Positions 52,039 to 61,851 of a stretch of 64,000 bases of DNA are shown in pieces. The notes beneath the pieces were generated by a model. The model was given only the letters and a program-made list of their open reading frames with translations, searched no databases and was not told where the DNA came from. Numbering within the stretch: the first letter of the stretch is position 1; every line of letters begins with the position of its first letter. The position numbers and the translations under genes were made by a program. The stretch is from Deltaproteobacteria bacterium (GTDB lineage: Bacteria > Myxococcota_A > UBA9042 > DTJE01). The stretch covers positions 1 to 64,000 of the forward strand of contig JAKPTZ010000102.1 in the NCBI GenBank assembly GCA_029555025.1. Reading direction: 5' to 3'.

Positions 52039-53948
52039 TCGATGTTCTCCCTGGTCTTGAACAGGGTAATCGGGAAGTCCTTGAAGTGCTTCAGCTTCTT
52101 TTCGTTGAACGTCCTTGCCGGCTGGAACCGTGACTTGAACGGCTCCGCGGAAGTCATCTTGTCAAACGGGAAGTACGAACCTGAGGCCGACACGACGAAG
52201 GCGACCTTGTCCGCACAGACCTGGTCGATGAAGCCTGCGTCCGAGAGCATGCCCGAACTGAAACGTTTGCCGTTCGTGTCGGCCTCGTCCGCCGAAATCC
52301 GCCTGCCGGCGTGAAGCGCCACAAGAGGGGCCAGCGTGGAAGCCCCGGTCAGCGTCTGTTCGGGGGTGGTGTTCTGCCTGACGAAGTCGGCGATCTCATC
52401 GACGCTGTCAAACGCCAGCGACTTGTTCCAGATGTAGTGCCGGTAATACGGCGTGATGGCGCCACGTTCGCGGCTGTCGGCGAAGAATAGTGCCTTCGTC
52501 AGGCCGGCCGGTCCCTTCAGGATTGCAGGGTCACGCCATTCGTACGCGACCTTCTGTCCCTTCAACTTCGACTCCTCCGGCCACAGTGCAGCGTTCAGGT
52601 GGGCCGACCACGGAACGGCAAGCCACGCGGCCGCAAGAACGGCAAGGGGAAAGGCCAGGCTGGATGCGTCGGACGCCCGCTTCATGCGGGAAACGGCCTG
52701 ATCGACGGCATAGCCGACAGCCGGGCACATGAAGGACAGCATCGGAACCAGATAGAAGTCATAGACTTCGTTGACGGCTGCCCACTGTAAAAGGAAAAGG
52801 GCTGTGGCCGCAACGCTGGAAAGGGCGATGAAGTGCGGCTTGAAGGCATCGGTTCGAAAGCCGCGGATGGCTTCCCGCGCGGCCATCCATGTGGCCGGCA
52901 GCAGAAGCAGGAACATGGCACCGTGGTAATAGAGGGTCTTCAGGAAGGTCGGGCCCTTCAGGAAGGCCGCAAGGTTGGAAATCAGGATCACGGCCATCCT
53001 GAAGGGGTTGGGACTTGAAAAGAGCGACTGTCTTCCCTCGGCGCTGACAGCCTTCCTGGTGTGGTAAAGGAAGACCCCGTCGAAGAACGACTTGCCGCCG
53101 GAAATTCCGAAAATCAGCAGCATTAGTGCAAAAATGCCAATGAATCCGATAAGGTAGCGGACGGCGGCCTTGCGGTCGGCGACAAGGATTGCGATTCCCA
53201 CCGCCAGGACGCCCGCCAGCGCGTACATGCCGGTTCCGATCGCCAGTCCCGCCAGGACGCCCGCAACCACCGGAAAACGTCTGAAGCCGGCCCAGGCGGC
53301 CGCCCACAGGAACATCGTCATGATGTTTTCGCCGTTCATGTCGGTTGAGCCCATCAGAATCTGGTACGTGGAAAAGTGGGCAAACAGGGCAACCAGGGCC
53401 ATTGGCCGGGAAACCGGCCGTAGCGTCAGGTACATGAAAAGCCCGGCAATCGTCTGGGCCAGAACCGGAATCAGCTTTGCGGCGCCGATGGAGTATCCGG
53501 CAATCTTGAACACGGCGGCCGGGACAAGCAGGTGCACCGGGGGGTGGCTGAAGAAGAAGTCCCGGTAAGGCACCGCGCCTTCCGCAACGCGGTTTGCCAG
53601 GTAAAAATAGATGTTGTCATCGGTGCCGGAAGGATGCAGGCCGACCAGCTTCAAAAGGAACCACGTGCCAAGGATGACGGCAAGCCCGGCCGCCTCCAGG
53701 GCAAGCGCGGCTCGCCGTCCGTTGAATCGCGCCAGTCGCGGGATGCCCGACAGCATTGAAAGGGACAGGATGGCGGCAAGCGGTATTCGCGTCACCGCCG
53801 GAAGCACGTGAAAAGGGCCGTAGGGCAGCACGGAAAGTATCGGCATGACCGCTGCCAGAACCCCGACCATGGCTGCGGAAACCGGCGCCGGCTCCGTCCG
53901 GGTCGCGGTCGCCGAGCCTTGCCTGAGCCTTCTTGAAGCCTTGCCCAT
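52023..53948 (-). CDS. Polytopic glycosyltransferase-like membrane protein (GT-C/PMT superfamily)
   Basis: GLHPSGTDDNIYFYLANRVAEGAVPYRDFFFSHPPVHLLVPA followed by many TM segments. Confidence 0.8.
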   Translation of the reverse strand: MGKASRRLRQGSATATRTEPAPVSAAMVGVLAAVMPILSVLPYGPFHVLPAVTRIPLAAILSLSMLSGIPRLARFNGRRAALALEAAGLAVILGTWFLLKLVGLHPSGTDDNIYFYLANRVAEGAVPYRDFFFSHPPVHLLVPAAVFKIAGYSIGAAKLIPVLAQTIAGLFMYLTLRPVSRPMALVALFAHFSTYQILMGSTDMNGENIMTMFLWAAAWAGFRRFPVVAGVLAGLAIGTGMYALAGVLAVGIAILVADRKAAVRYLIGFIGIFALMLLIFGISGGKSFFDGVFLYHTRKAVSAEGRQSLFSSPNPFRMAVILISNLAAFLKGPTFLKTLYYHGAMFLLLLPATWMAAREAIRGFRTDAFKPHFIALSSVAATALFLLQWAAVNEVYDFYLVPMLSFMCPAVGYAVDQAVSRMKRASDASSLAFPLAVLAAAWLAVPWSAHLNAALWPEESKLKGQKVAYEWRDPAILKGPAGLTKALFFADSRERGAITPYYRHYIWNKSLAFDSVDEIADFVRQNTTPEQTLTGASTLAPLVALHAGRRISADEADTNGKRFSSGMLSDAGFIDQVCADKVAFVVSASGSYFPFDKMTSAEPFKSRFQPARTFNEKKLKHFKDFPITLFKTRENIECGRM

Positions 53949-54073
53949 CGTTTTCCCCTGAAAGAAGGTCGTTGCGCGACGACCTAGTGTAACGCAACAC
54001 GCCGCCGGTTCGACATGGAAGTCAACTATCGGGCAATTGCGCCCCGCATCGCGACCGGCGGAGGAACACTTCG

Positions 54074-54427
54074 ATGGATTCACGGAAGGCCGAAGGTCTG
54101 AGGATCGAGGAACTGGTGGCCGGCGAACTTGTCCGGCGCGGATATCGGATAATAGCCAGGAACTATCGCAAGCCCTGGGGTGAAATCGATATCGTGGCCA
54201 TAAGCGGGCGCCAGATCGTCGTGTGCGAGGTCAGGTCAAGAAGTCGTGGAGTTGCGGCGGATGCGGCCGAAAGCGTCGGAATCGAAAAGAGGAAGAAGAT
54301 ACGGATGACGACCGAGTCGTACCTTCAGGAGTGCCCATTCCTGTTCGATGAAGTCCGGTTCTTTGTCGCGGCCGTGGTGATGTCTGCGGGCCGACCTGAA
54401 ATCGAGATTATCGAGGATGCCTTCTGA
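54074..54427 (+). CDS. YraN/UPF0102 family protein
   Basis: AGELVRRGYRIIARNYRKPWGEIDIVAISGRQIVVCEVRSRS. Confidence 0.9.
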   Translation: MDSRKAEGLRIEELVAGELVRRGYRIIARNYRKPWGEIDIVAISGRQIVVCEVRSRSRGVAADAAESVGIEKRKKIRMTTESYLQECPFLFDEVRFFVAAVVMSAGRPEIEIIEDAF

Positions 54428-54442
54428 GCTTGGAGAAAGAGT

Positions 54443-55096
54443 TCAGCGGGAACGGAGCATCGCCGCAATCGGCTTGAACCCGCGTCGATGGATAGGGCAT
54501 GGCCCAAGGCGATCCAGCGCGGCGCGGTGCGCGGCGGTTCCGTAGCCCTTGTGGGAAGAAAAGGCGTAGCCTGGATAGACAAGATCCATTTCTTCCATCA
54601 GCCGATCCCTGGAAACCTTCGCCAGTATCGATGCGGCCGCGATGGCATAGGAGAGGTGATCCCCGCGAACCCAGGCCCTCTGGGGCATTGCGAGTCCCGG
54701 AATGATGTTCGTGCCGTCGACAACCACGATGGAGGGCATCACCCTGGCGCAGACCTGCTCGACCGCGGCCTTCATCGCCTTCAGCGTCGCGCCGAGGATG
54801 TTCAACGACTCGATGTCCTGGCACGAAGACTGGGCGACGGCCCAGGCCACAGCCTGTTCCTTTATCGGCGAATACAGCGCGTCGCGATCGGCGTGCGAAA
54901 GTGTCTTGGAATCGTCAAGATCGGGAAGATCAAATCGTTCGGGCAGGATTACGGCAGCCGCGAAAACCGGGCCGGCCCAGCAGCCCCGGCCGGCCTCATC
55001 GACGCCGGCAATTGACGGGAAACCGCCTTTTCGGGCCCAGTCTTCAATGAATCCCGGCCCGGACGGCAAATCATTCAGAAGCTGAGTCTGTATCAT
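54443..55096 (-). CDS. rnhB: Ribonuclease HII
   Basis: [56 protein letters not shown]. Confidence 0.95.
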   Translation of the reverse strand: MIQTQLLNDLPSGPGFIEDWARKGGFPSIAGVDEAGRGCWAGPVFAAAVILPERFDLPDLDDSKTLSHADRDALYSPIKEQAVAWAVAQSSCQDIESLNILGATLKAMKAAVEQVCARVMPSIVVVDGTNIIPGLAMPQRAWVRGDHLSYAIAAASILAKVSRDRLMEEMDLVYPGYAFSSHKGYGTAAHRAALDRLGPCPIHRRGFKPIAAMLRSR

Positions 55097-55469
55097 CGGT
55101 CTTGCTGACCGCGCCGACCAGCCACGTCTTCCGCTCGCTGATCTTCGCCGCCTTGCCCTTCAGGGCGCGCAGGTAGTTCAGCTTGGCGCGGCGGACACGG
55201 CCGCGTGCGACGACTTCCAGCCTGGAAACCATCGGACTGTGAACCGGGAAAATCCTTTCGACGCCGATTCCGTAAGAGATCTTGCGGACGGTGAAGGTTT
55301 CGTGGATTCCGTTGCCCTTGCGACCGATGACATAGCCTTCGAACATCTGGAGGCGTTCCTTGTCGCCTTCACGGACGCGAACGAAAACCTTCACGGTGTC
55401 GCCGGGATGAAAATCGGGAAGATCCCCCCTGCGGTGGATCTGCTCGAGCATCTGGATTGTCTGATGCAT
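55071..55469 (-). CDS. rplS: 50S ribosomal protein L19
   Basis: [60 protein letters not shown]. Confidence 0.96.
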   Translation of the reverse strand: MHQTIQMLEQIHRRGDLPDFHPGDTVKVFVRVREGDKERLQMFEGYVIGRKGNGIHETFTVRKISYGIGVERIFPVHSPMVSRLEVVARGRVRRAKLNYLRALKGKAAKISERKTWLVGAVSKTDDTDSASE

Positions 55470-55565
55470 ATAAAGCCTCGTAATCGTGCACGATTTATCA
55501 AAAACAACCCTTCGGCCAAACCCGGGATCGCCTTGATCGCCGATGTTCAGAACCCCAAGGGCACA

Positions 55566-56147
55566 CTAGTATATGCTGACACCCATCAAGCGGTCAAGAG
55601 TGATTGCTGCGGCAGCCCTTACAGACAGGTGTCGGTATTCCGTCGGCCCGGAGATGGGCTCCAGCCTGATGTCCGACTTCTCGATGATGCTGTCGGCGAG
55701 TCCCCACCCGGTGCCGAAAACGATCAGCAGCCCGGGGATCTTCCCGGATTCGATCGTTTTGCGAAGATCGGCGAAGGACGTGGCATCGCGCATCGGGTTG
55801 GCGCTGGTCACCGCGACCTGGGGCCTGATCCCGAACGTCAACTGGAAGTCTTCAATGGCCGACTGGAGGTCATGAACCGTCCGGACAAGCTCAAGCGCCG
55901 GCCCACGAGGGTGCCCGGCCTTTCCGCCCGCCCCTTCCGACCAGTGGCCGGCGACTCGGTCAACCATTTCGCGTTGGGCCAGGATTGGTGTCACCAGATA
56001 GTACCGGTTCAGTCCATAGGTACGGCACGCTCGCGCGATGTCGTGGATATCGACCGATGTCACCGAGGTGGCGACAACCTCCCCGATCCTGTCATATACC
56101 GGGTGGTGCACCAGTGCAGCGGCAATCTGACAGACAGGTTTATTCAT
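55566..56147 (-). CDS. SPOUT-like RNA methyltransferase (COG4752-type)
   Basis: ALVHHPVYDRIGEVVATSVTSVDIHDIARACRTYGL; LIVFGTGWGLADS; between trmD and rplS. Confidence 0.85.
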   Translation of the reverse strand: MNKPVCQIAAALVHHPVYDRIGEVVATSVTSVDIHDIARACRTYGLNRYYLVTPILAQREMVDRVAGHWSEGAGGKAGHPRGPALELVRTVHDLQSAIEDFQLTFGIRPQVAVTSANPMRDATSFADLRKTIESGKIPGLLIVFGTGWGLADSIIEKSDIRLEPISGPTEYRHLSVRAAAAITLDRLMGVSIY

Positions 56148-56967
56148 CGACAGGTCTTCCCCAGCCGGTCGGGATCCCCGGATCATTGGTTGAAGGCTTC
56201 AGCCCGTTTTCATGCGCGGATTCCCGGGGGGCTTCCGGCGCTGTTTCCGGTTCCAGGCGATCGACCAGATCGGGCCGGTTCGCCCTGGTCTTCGCAAGCG
56301 CGCATTCGCGTCGGAATCTTGCGATTTTCGCGTGATTGCCGGAAAAGAGCACGTCCGGAACCAGATGTCCCTCGAAATCCCGGGGCCGCGTGTATTGAGG
56401 GCATTCGAGCATCGAGTCGTTGTGCGACTCGTCCTGCAGGCTTTCAACGTTTCCAAGCACGCCGGGGATCAGCCTGGCCGTCGCGTCCATGACGGTCAAT
56501 GCCGGAAGCTCGCCGCCGCTGAGCACGTAATCTCCGACGCAGACTTCCATGTCGCAGAAGTGCTCTGCGATTCGCTCATCGACGCCTTCGTAATGACCGC
56601 ACACAAGGATCAGGCCGCCGGAATGGCTTGCGAACCGTGTCGCCATCGCCTGGTCAAAAAGTCTTCCAGAAGCGGACATCAGCACGACCAGTGCATCGGG
56701 CATCAGTTCCTTTGCGGCGCGGATTGCCCCGGCAACAGGTTCCGGTTTCATGACCATGCCCGGTCCGCCGCCGAACGGGATGTCGTCGGCGGTGCGGTGC
56801 CTGTCGGTAGTGAAATCGCGGATGTCGATTGCATCGATGTCAATCAGGCCGGCCGTGGCAGCGCGGCCGATAATTGAATGGGCAGCCGCTTCACGAACCA
56901 TCTGTGGAAACAGTGAAAGGATCCTGAATCTGAACGGAACCGGCGATGAAGGCAGAAAATCTGTCAT
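56140..56967 (-). CDS. trmD: tRNA (guanine37-N1)-methyltransferase
   Basis: FRILSLFPQMV, DIRDFTTDRHRTADDIPFGGGPGMVMKPEP, CGHYEGVDERI, YVLSGGELPAL. Confidence 0.96.
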   Translation of the reverse strand: MTDFLPSSPVPFRFRILSLFPQMVREAAAHSIIGRAATAGLIDIDAIDIRDFTTDRHRTADDIPFGGGPGMVMKPEPVAGAIRAAKELMPDALVVLMSASGRLFDQAMATRFASHSGGLILVCGHYEGVDERIAEHFCDMEVCVGDYVLSGGELPALTVMDATARLIPGVLGNVESLQDESHNDSMLECPQYTRPRDFEGHLVPDVLFSGNHAKIARFRRECALAKTRANRPDLVDRLEPETAPEAPRESAHENGLKPSTNDPGIPTGWGRPVDE

Positions 56968-57473
56968 TCCATCTCCAGCGCGTCCGGTTCGATTATCACC
57001 GCGTCGCGATCCATCCGCCGCACGAAGCCTTCAACCACCGGAATCATCCATTCCTGGCCGGAATCGGATGTGATTTCGATAACGTCCGTCGCAAGGGAAA
57101 GAACCTGGGATACCTTTCCGACGACCTGTCCGTCCGGGAACATCACCGGCAGTCCGATTGCATCCCGATAGTAGAATTCATCGGGCGCCAGTTCGGGAAG
57201 GTCATCGCGGTCGCAGCACACGATGGCGCCGCGAAGCTTTTCGGCGGCATTCCGGTCGGTGCAGCCGGCCAGTCCGACGATAAGGAACTTTCCCTTGTCG
57301 CGTATGGATTCGACCGTCATGACCGTCGATTTTCCGTCGGGAAGGCGCAGCGTGATTTCCATCCCCTCGAACGGGAGTTCGGACGCCAGGTTGAACGGGA
57401 CGTAGTTTACCTCGCCCCCAAGTCCGTGCGCCGACGCGATTTTTCCCAGCTCGATTGGGGATTTCGTGTTCAT
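56964..57473 (-). CDS. rimM: Ribosome maturation factor RimM
   Basis: IELGKIASAHGLGGEVNY; overlaps trmD. Confidence 0.93.
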   Translation of the reverse strand: MNTKSPIELGKIASAHGLGGEVNYVPFNLASELPFEGMEITLRLPDGKSTVMTVESIRDKGKFLIVGLAGCTDRNAAEKLRGAIVCCDRDDLPELAPDEFYYRDAIGLPVMFPDGQVVGKVSQVLSLATDVIEITSDSGQEWMIPVVEGFVRRMDRDAVIIEPDALEME

Positions 57474-57540
57474 GAAGTCTTGGTTCTGCGAAGGGCATTC
57501 CCGTCATGCGGAAATGCCGGGAAAGTACCGGCAGGGCCCG

Positions 57541-57783
57541 TCACTCGATGATTTCAAGCACGGCGCGCTTGTTCATCTTCGTGGCGGCGGCGTTCACCAC
57601 CGTCCTGATGGCCTTGGCGGTGCGGCCCTGTTTACCGATAACCTTGCCCATGTCTTCCTTGGCAACCCTCAGTTCAATGACCGAGGTCTGTTCGCCTTCG
57701 ACTTCGGTAACCGAAACATCGTCGGGCAGGTCAACAAGAGCCTTCGCGATATAGGTAACGAGTTCCCGCATGGCTTCGGCCAT
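57541..57783 (-). CDS. khpA: KH-domain RNA-binding protein (KhpA/YlqC)
   Basis: [28 protein letters not shown]. Confidence 0.93.
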   Translation of the reverse strand: MAEAMRELVTYIAKALVDLPDDVSVTEVEGEQTSVIELRVAKEDMGKVIGKQGRTAKAIRTVVNAAATKMNKRAVLEIIE

Positions 57784-57805
57784 AGGTACCTCCCGAAAGG
57801 GCGCC

Positions 57806-58045
57806 CTAGGCGACCTTGTTAGCCTTCAGGATGCTGGCGACCGTGTCGGACAACTGGGCGCCGACAGACTTCCAGTAAAGGATCCGTTCGCTGTTGAGCC
57901 TGACTTCGGGCGGATCCTTGAGAGGATCGTATGTGCCCAGGAGTTCGATGTAGCGGCCGTCGCGCTTTCCGTGCGAGTCCGCGGCAACGATTCTGTAGAA
58001 AGGACGCTTCTTCGCCCCAAACCTTGCCAATCTGATCTTAACCAT
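57806..58045 (-). CDS. rpsP: 30S ribosomal protein S16
   Basis: [41 protein letters not shown]. Confidence 0.96.
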   Translation of the reverse strand: MVKIRLARFGAKKRPFYRIVAADSHGKRDGRYIELLGTYDPLKDPPEVRLNSERILYWKSVGAQLSDTVASILKANKVA

Positions 58046-58255
58046 GAAACAGACGCCTCCGCGCTTGATAAATGGACAACCCAAAGCCGCGTTATTTTAC
58101 CACCGGTTTGGGCTTTGGCAAGTCCCTTAGTCCTGTTCGTATTCCACGATGAAATCGGCCATGGGGAAAATAATTGACGGCTTGACTTAATAGGGGTTTG
58201 CGCCTAGTATCGGTGGCCCCGTAAAACGGGGGCTCTATCCGGGGGCATTGCGGGA

Positions 58256-58810
58256 ATGGCGCATAAAAGGCCGAGACCTGGTTGCATTCCGGTCGGCGAG
58301 ATCACTGAAAACGGTCTTGACTGGACGATGCAGATACCGGACGACGTTGTCGCTGGGCTGCTGACCTTGCAGTTTCTGCCGTCGGGGCAGCCGCTGGCCA
58401 TTGATGTCAGGCTGCTCCTGGCCGGAAAGAACGTCATCGCCCAGGGAAGGGTTTACGGGAAGCTCCGGGCCGTTTGCGGGCGCTGTCTGGCGGAAAGGGA
58501 TTTCAACCTGGAACGCCGGTTCAGGCATGTGTTCATTGAAGGAAGGGATCCCGCGGGCGACAAGCCCGAAGAGGTTCTTGGCGAGACGGACGATTTGGAC
58601 TGCACGTTCTTTGACGACGAGCAGGTCGATATCCTTTCGCTGGCGTGCGACGAGATTGGTCTTGCGTTGCCGCTGAACCCGTTGTGCCGGCCGGACTGCA
58701 GGGGGCTTTGCCCGATGTGCGGCGCCGACAGGAACCTGGACCCGTGCGGCTGCGTGATTGACGATGTCGATCCGCGCTGGACCGCTTTGAAGGATTTGAA
58801 GCTGGACTGA
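58256..58810 (+). CDS. DUF177/YceD family protein
   Basis: CGRCLAERDF...LPLNPLCRPDCRGLCPMCGADRNLDPCGC; next to rpmF. Confidence 0.9.
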   Translation: MAHKRPRPGCIPVGEITENGLDWTMQIPDDVVAGLLTLQFLPSGQPLAIDVRLLLAGKNVIAQGRVYGKLRAVCGRCLAERDFNLERRFRHVFIEGRDPAGDKPEEVLGETDDLDCTFFDDEQVDILSLACDEIGLALPLNPLCRPDCRGLCPMCGADRNLDPCGCVIDDVDPRWTALKDLKLD

Positions 58811-58886
58811 TGCCAGCCGGGTGTTGCCCGGACAAGGCGCTTCCGGTTGGCTTGTTACTGTTTGAATCAGTTCACGGAGGCTGATC

Positions 58887-59078
58887 ATGGCTGTTCCGAA
58901 GAAAAAGAAGTCCCGTTCGAAGCGTGATTCGCGTCGCGCGAATCATGACCGCCTGACGTTGCGTTCGCTGGTCAAGTGTTCGCGTTGCGGCGCCGTAAGG
59001 CTGCCCCACAGGGCCTGCCGCGAGTGCGGTTTTTACCGTGATCGCATCGTGGTTGCCACTGAACCGACCGGAGCCTGA
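58887..59078 (+). CDS. rpmF: 50S ribosomal protein L32
   Basis: MAVPKKKKSRSKRDSRRANHDRL...CSRCGAVRLPHRACRECGFYRDR. Confidence 0.96.
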   Translation: MAVPKKKKSRSKRDSRRANHDRLTLRSLVKCSRCGAVRLPHRACRECGFYRDRIVVATEPTGA

Positions 59079-59082
59079 CCCG

Positions 59083-59526
59083 ATGAAAATCGGCATTGGC
59101 TCAGATCATGCCGGTTGCGGATTGAAGGCGCGCATCGTTCAACACCTTGCCGCCGCCGGGCATCAGGTAACGGACGTCGGAACCGATTCTCCCGACAGAT
59201 CCGTCGATTATCCCGTTTATGCCCGCAAGGTCGCCCAGTCGGTTGCTTCCGGCGATCTCGAACTGGGGATCCTGGTATGCGGAACCGGCATCGGGATGTC
59301 CATTGCCGCGAACAAGATTGACGGGATACGAGCCGCGCTGATTCATGATCACGTCACCGCCCGCATGGCCCGGATGCACAACAACGCCAATGTCATCTGC
59401 ATGGGCGCCAGGCTCCTGGCCGCCGAGTATGCGATCGATCTGGTTGACCAGTTCCTGTCCTGCCCGTTTGAGCAGCGCCACCAGCGCCGTCTTGACCTGA
59501 TTACCGATATCGAACGCGGGGGCTGA
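59083..59526 (+). CDS. rpiB: Ribose-5-phosphate isomerase B
   Basis: MKIGIGSDHAGCGLK...DYPVYARKVA...GILVCGTGIGMSIAANKIDGIRAAL...HNNANVICMGARL. Confidence 0.95.
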   Translation: MKIGIGSDHAGCGLKARIVQHLAAAGHQVTDVGTDSPDRSVDYPVYARKVAQSVASGDLELGILVCGTGIGMSIAANKIDGIRAALIHDHVTARMARMHNNANVICMGARLLAAEYAIDLVDQFLSCPFEQRHQRRLDLITDIERGG

Positions 59527-59530
59527 TGCC

Positions 59531-60016
59531 ATGAAGTGCCCGATCTGCGGCAATCCCGACAGCCGGGTAATCGATTCCCGCGAGGCCGGTACCGGCGACG
59601 CCATCCGTCGTCGTCGCGAATGCGAGTCCTGCCACCGCCGTTTCACGACTTATGAACGTGCCGAGGAATTCATTCCAAGGGTTATCAAGAAGGATGGCCG
59701 GCGTGAGGAATTCAGTCGTTTCAAGCTGATGGCCGGTCTATCCCGCGCGTGTCAGAAGACGCGTGTTTCGAGCGTCGAACTCGAGGCCTTCATCGACGGG
59801 CTGCTGGCCAGGATCCAGGACAGGATGGCGACCGAGGTCGAGAGTTGCTGGATTGGTGGGGAAGTCATGGATTTCCTGCGTGAAAAGGATCCGGTCGCAT
59901 ACGTCAGGTTCGCAAGCGTCTATCGGCGTTTCACCGATATTGAGGCGTTTGAGGATGAGATCCGCCTGTTGCTGAGGCAGCCCGAAAGGCGCGATTCCCC
60001 GGAGGCCGAACGTTGA
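59531..60016 (+). CDS. nrdR: Transcriptional repressor NrdR
   Basis: MKCPICGNPDSRVIDSREAGTGDAIRRRRECESCHRRFTTYERAE. Confidence 0.96.
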   Translation: MKCPICGNPDSRVIDSREAGTGDAIRRRRECESCHRRFTTYERAEEFIPRVIKKDGRREEFSRFKLMAGLSRACQKTRVSSVELEAFIDGLLARIQDRMATEVESCWIGGEVMDFLREKDPVAYVRFASVYRRFTDIEAFEDEIRLLLRQPERRDSPEAER

Positions 60017-61149
60017 TTCGCGAATCGACAGGAATCGAGGATCCCCGTTTTTCCGCTTTCGATCGGGCCATGATGCGCCGAGTCCTTGCGGTTGCCGGGC
60101 GCGGGCGCGGCCTGGTCAGTCCGAATCCCATGGTCGGTGCCGTCGTCGTCCGTGACGGCCAGGTGGTGGCGACCGGTTATCATCATCGTCACGGCTCGTC
60201 GCATGCCGAGGTTGATGCCCTTTCCCGCATCGGGTTCGACGCCCAAGGCTGCACGCTTTATGTGAATCTTGAGCCCTGCTGCCATCAGGGAATGACGCCG
60301 CCTTGCACCAGTTCGGTCATTTCGTCCGGTGTCAGCCGGGTGGTCATCGGCACCATGGATCCCAATCCCCTGGTGTCGGGGCGTGGCATTGCAAGTCTTC
60401 GACAGGCCGGGCTTCAAGTCGATGTGGGGCTGCTTGAATCAGCCTGTCGTGAGCTTAATCGTGGTTTCTTCAAGTGGATTACAACGGGTCTGCCGTTCGT
60501 AACCCTTAAAATGGCGTGCACGCTTGACGGAAGAACCGCCGACAGGCACGGTCGGTCGCGATGGATTACCGGGGAACCCGCCAGGCGGGACGTGCATCGT
60601 CTTCGCGCCGACAGCGACTGTGTAATGGTCGGCGGCAACACGGCCTCCCATGATGACCCGCTTCTTCTTCCGGTGATGGTTCGGGCCCGCAGGAATCCGG
60701 TTCGCGCCGTCGTAAGCGGATCCGGCGGGATCGAGCCCGGATCCAGGCTGGCCATGTCGGTCGGTGACGGTCCGGTGTTTCTTTTCACGTCGGATCGGGC
60801 CGCGCGCGAACGGGTGGATGCGCTTGCGGGATCGGGCATCCAGGTCATTTCCGTCCCTTCGACGGACGATGGCCTTGACCTGCCGGCTGTTCTGCGGGAA
60901 CTCGGGGCGCGCCGAATCACATCGGTTCTGGTCGAAGGCGGCTCCACGCTGGCCGCGTCCCTGCTTCGAGCTTCGCTGGTCGATCGGCTGGTCGTCTATT
61001 ACGCGCCGATCCTGGTGGGGGATCCGTCGGCCCCGGGCCTTTGCTCGGACATGGGAATCCACGATATCGGCAGGTCGCTTCGTTTCAAACTGATCGATTC
61101 GGTTCGCGTCGGCTGCGACGTCCGCATGCGTTTTGATCCTGAAGGTTGA
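60013..61149 (+). CDS. ribD: Bifunctional riboflavin deaminase-reductase RibD
   Basis: VSPNPMVGAVVV, HRHGSSHAEVDAL, LYVNLEPCCHQGMTPPC, SRWITGEPARRDVHRLRADSD, VEGGSTLAASLL. Confidence 0.95.
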   Translation: MIRESTGIEDPRFSAFDRAMMRRVLAVAGRGRGLVSPNPMVGAVVVRDGQVVATGYHHRHGSSHAEVDALSRIGFDAQGCTLYVNLEPCCHQGMTPPCTSSVISSGVSRVVIGTMDPNPLVSGRGIASLRQAGLQVDVGLLESACRELNRGFFKWITTGLPFVTLKMACTLDGRTADRHGRSRWITGEPARRDVHRLRADSDCVMVGGNTASHDDPLLLPVMVRARRNPVRAVVSGSGGIEPGSRLAMSVGDGPVFLFTSDRAARERVDALAGSGIQVISVPSTDDGLDLPAVLRELGARRITSVLVEGGSTLAASLLRASLVDRLVVYYAPILVGDPSAPGLCSDMGIHDIGRSLRFKLIDSVRVGCDVRMRFDPEG

Positions 61150-61206
61150 GGGCCTTTTTCAGGTACGGGGATATAATGTCCCGGTATGTGCCATCTGGAG
61201 GCCGCC

Positions 61207-61851
61207 TTGTTTACCGGAATCATCGAAAGTCAGGGCACCATCGCCCAGGTGCGTTCCCGCGGCCAGGGCCTTGAGCTTCACGTTCTGGCGCAGTTGCCGG
61301 GCGGGCCGCTCGTTCCCGGTGAAAGTATCGCGGTTTCAGGGCCTTGTCTTACCGTCGAAAAGGTTGTTGCGGGCGGATTCGTGGTTTTCGCGTCGGCCGA
61401 AACGACAGCCAGGACGACGATCGGGTCGCTGGCCCGTGGCGACAGGGTGAACCTTGAAAGGGCCATGGCCGCTTCAGGGCGGTTCGGCGGCCATATGGTC
61501 ACCGGTCACATCGACGGCATCGGCAGGCTTGTACAGTCGCAGGAGCGTGGCGAGGCGACCGGTCTTGAATTCCAGGTTGGCTCGGAAATCTCCAGGTTCA
61601 TCGTTGCCCGGGGATCCATATCGATTGACGGGATTTCCCTTACTGTCACGGAAGCCGATGCAGGTCGGTTCAAGGTGATGGTCATTCCGCATACGCTTTC
61701 GAACACCACGCTTGATGGCATCAAGCCTGGCGCTTCTGTAAACGTCGAGGTCGATATCGTGGCCCGGTACATCTTCGCCTTCACCAGGCCTTCCGACGGC
61801 GGGATCACCGCCGCCAGGCTTGCCGAACTGGGTTGGGATGTCGGGGACTGA
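61207..61851 (+). CDS. ribE: Riboflavin synthase alpha subunit
   Basis: LFTGIIESQGTI, GGHMVTGHIDGIG, SIDGISLTV; TTG start preceded by ggagg. Confidence 0.94.
   Translation: MFTGIIESQGTIAQVRSRGQGLELHVLAQLPGGPLVPGESIAVSGPCLTVEKVVAGGFVVFASAETTARTTIGSLARGDRVNLERAMAASGRFGGHMVTGHIDGIGRLVQSQERGEATGLEFQVGSEISRFIVARGSISIDGISLTVTEADAGRFKVMVIPHTLSNTTLDGIKPGASVNVEVDIVARYIFAFTRPSDGGITAARLAELGWDVGD

Noticed and set aside
61150-61207. FMN riboswitch upstream of ribE
   Set aside because: Gap is too short and lacks the conserved RFN element sequence.
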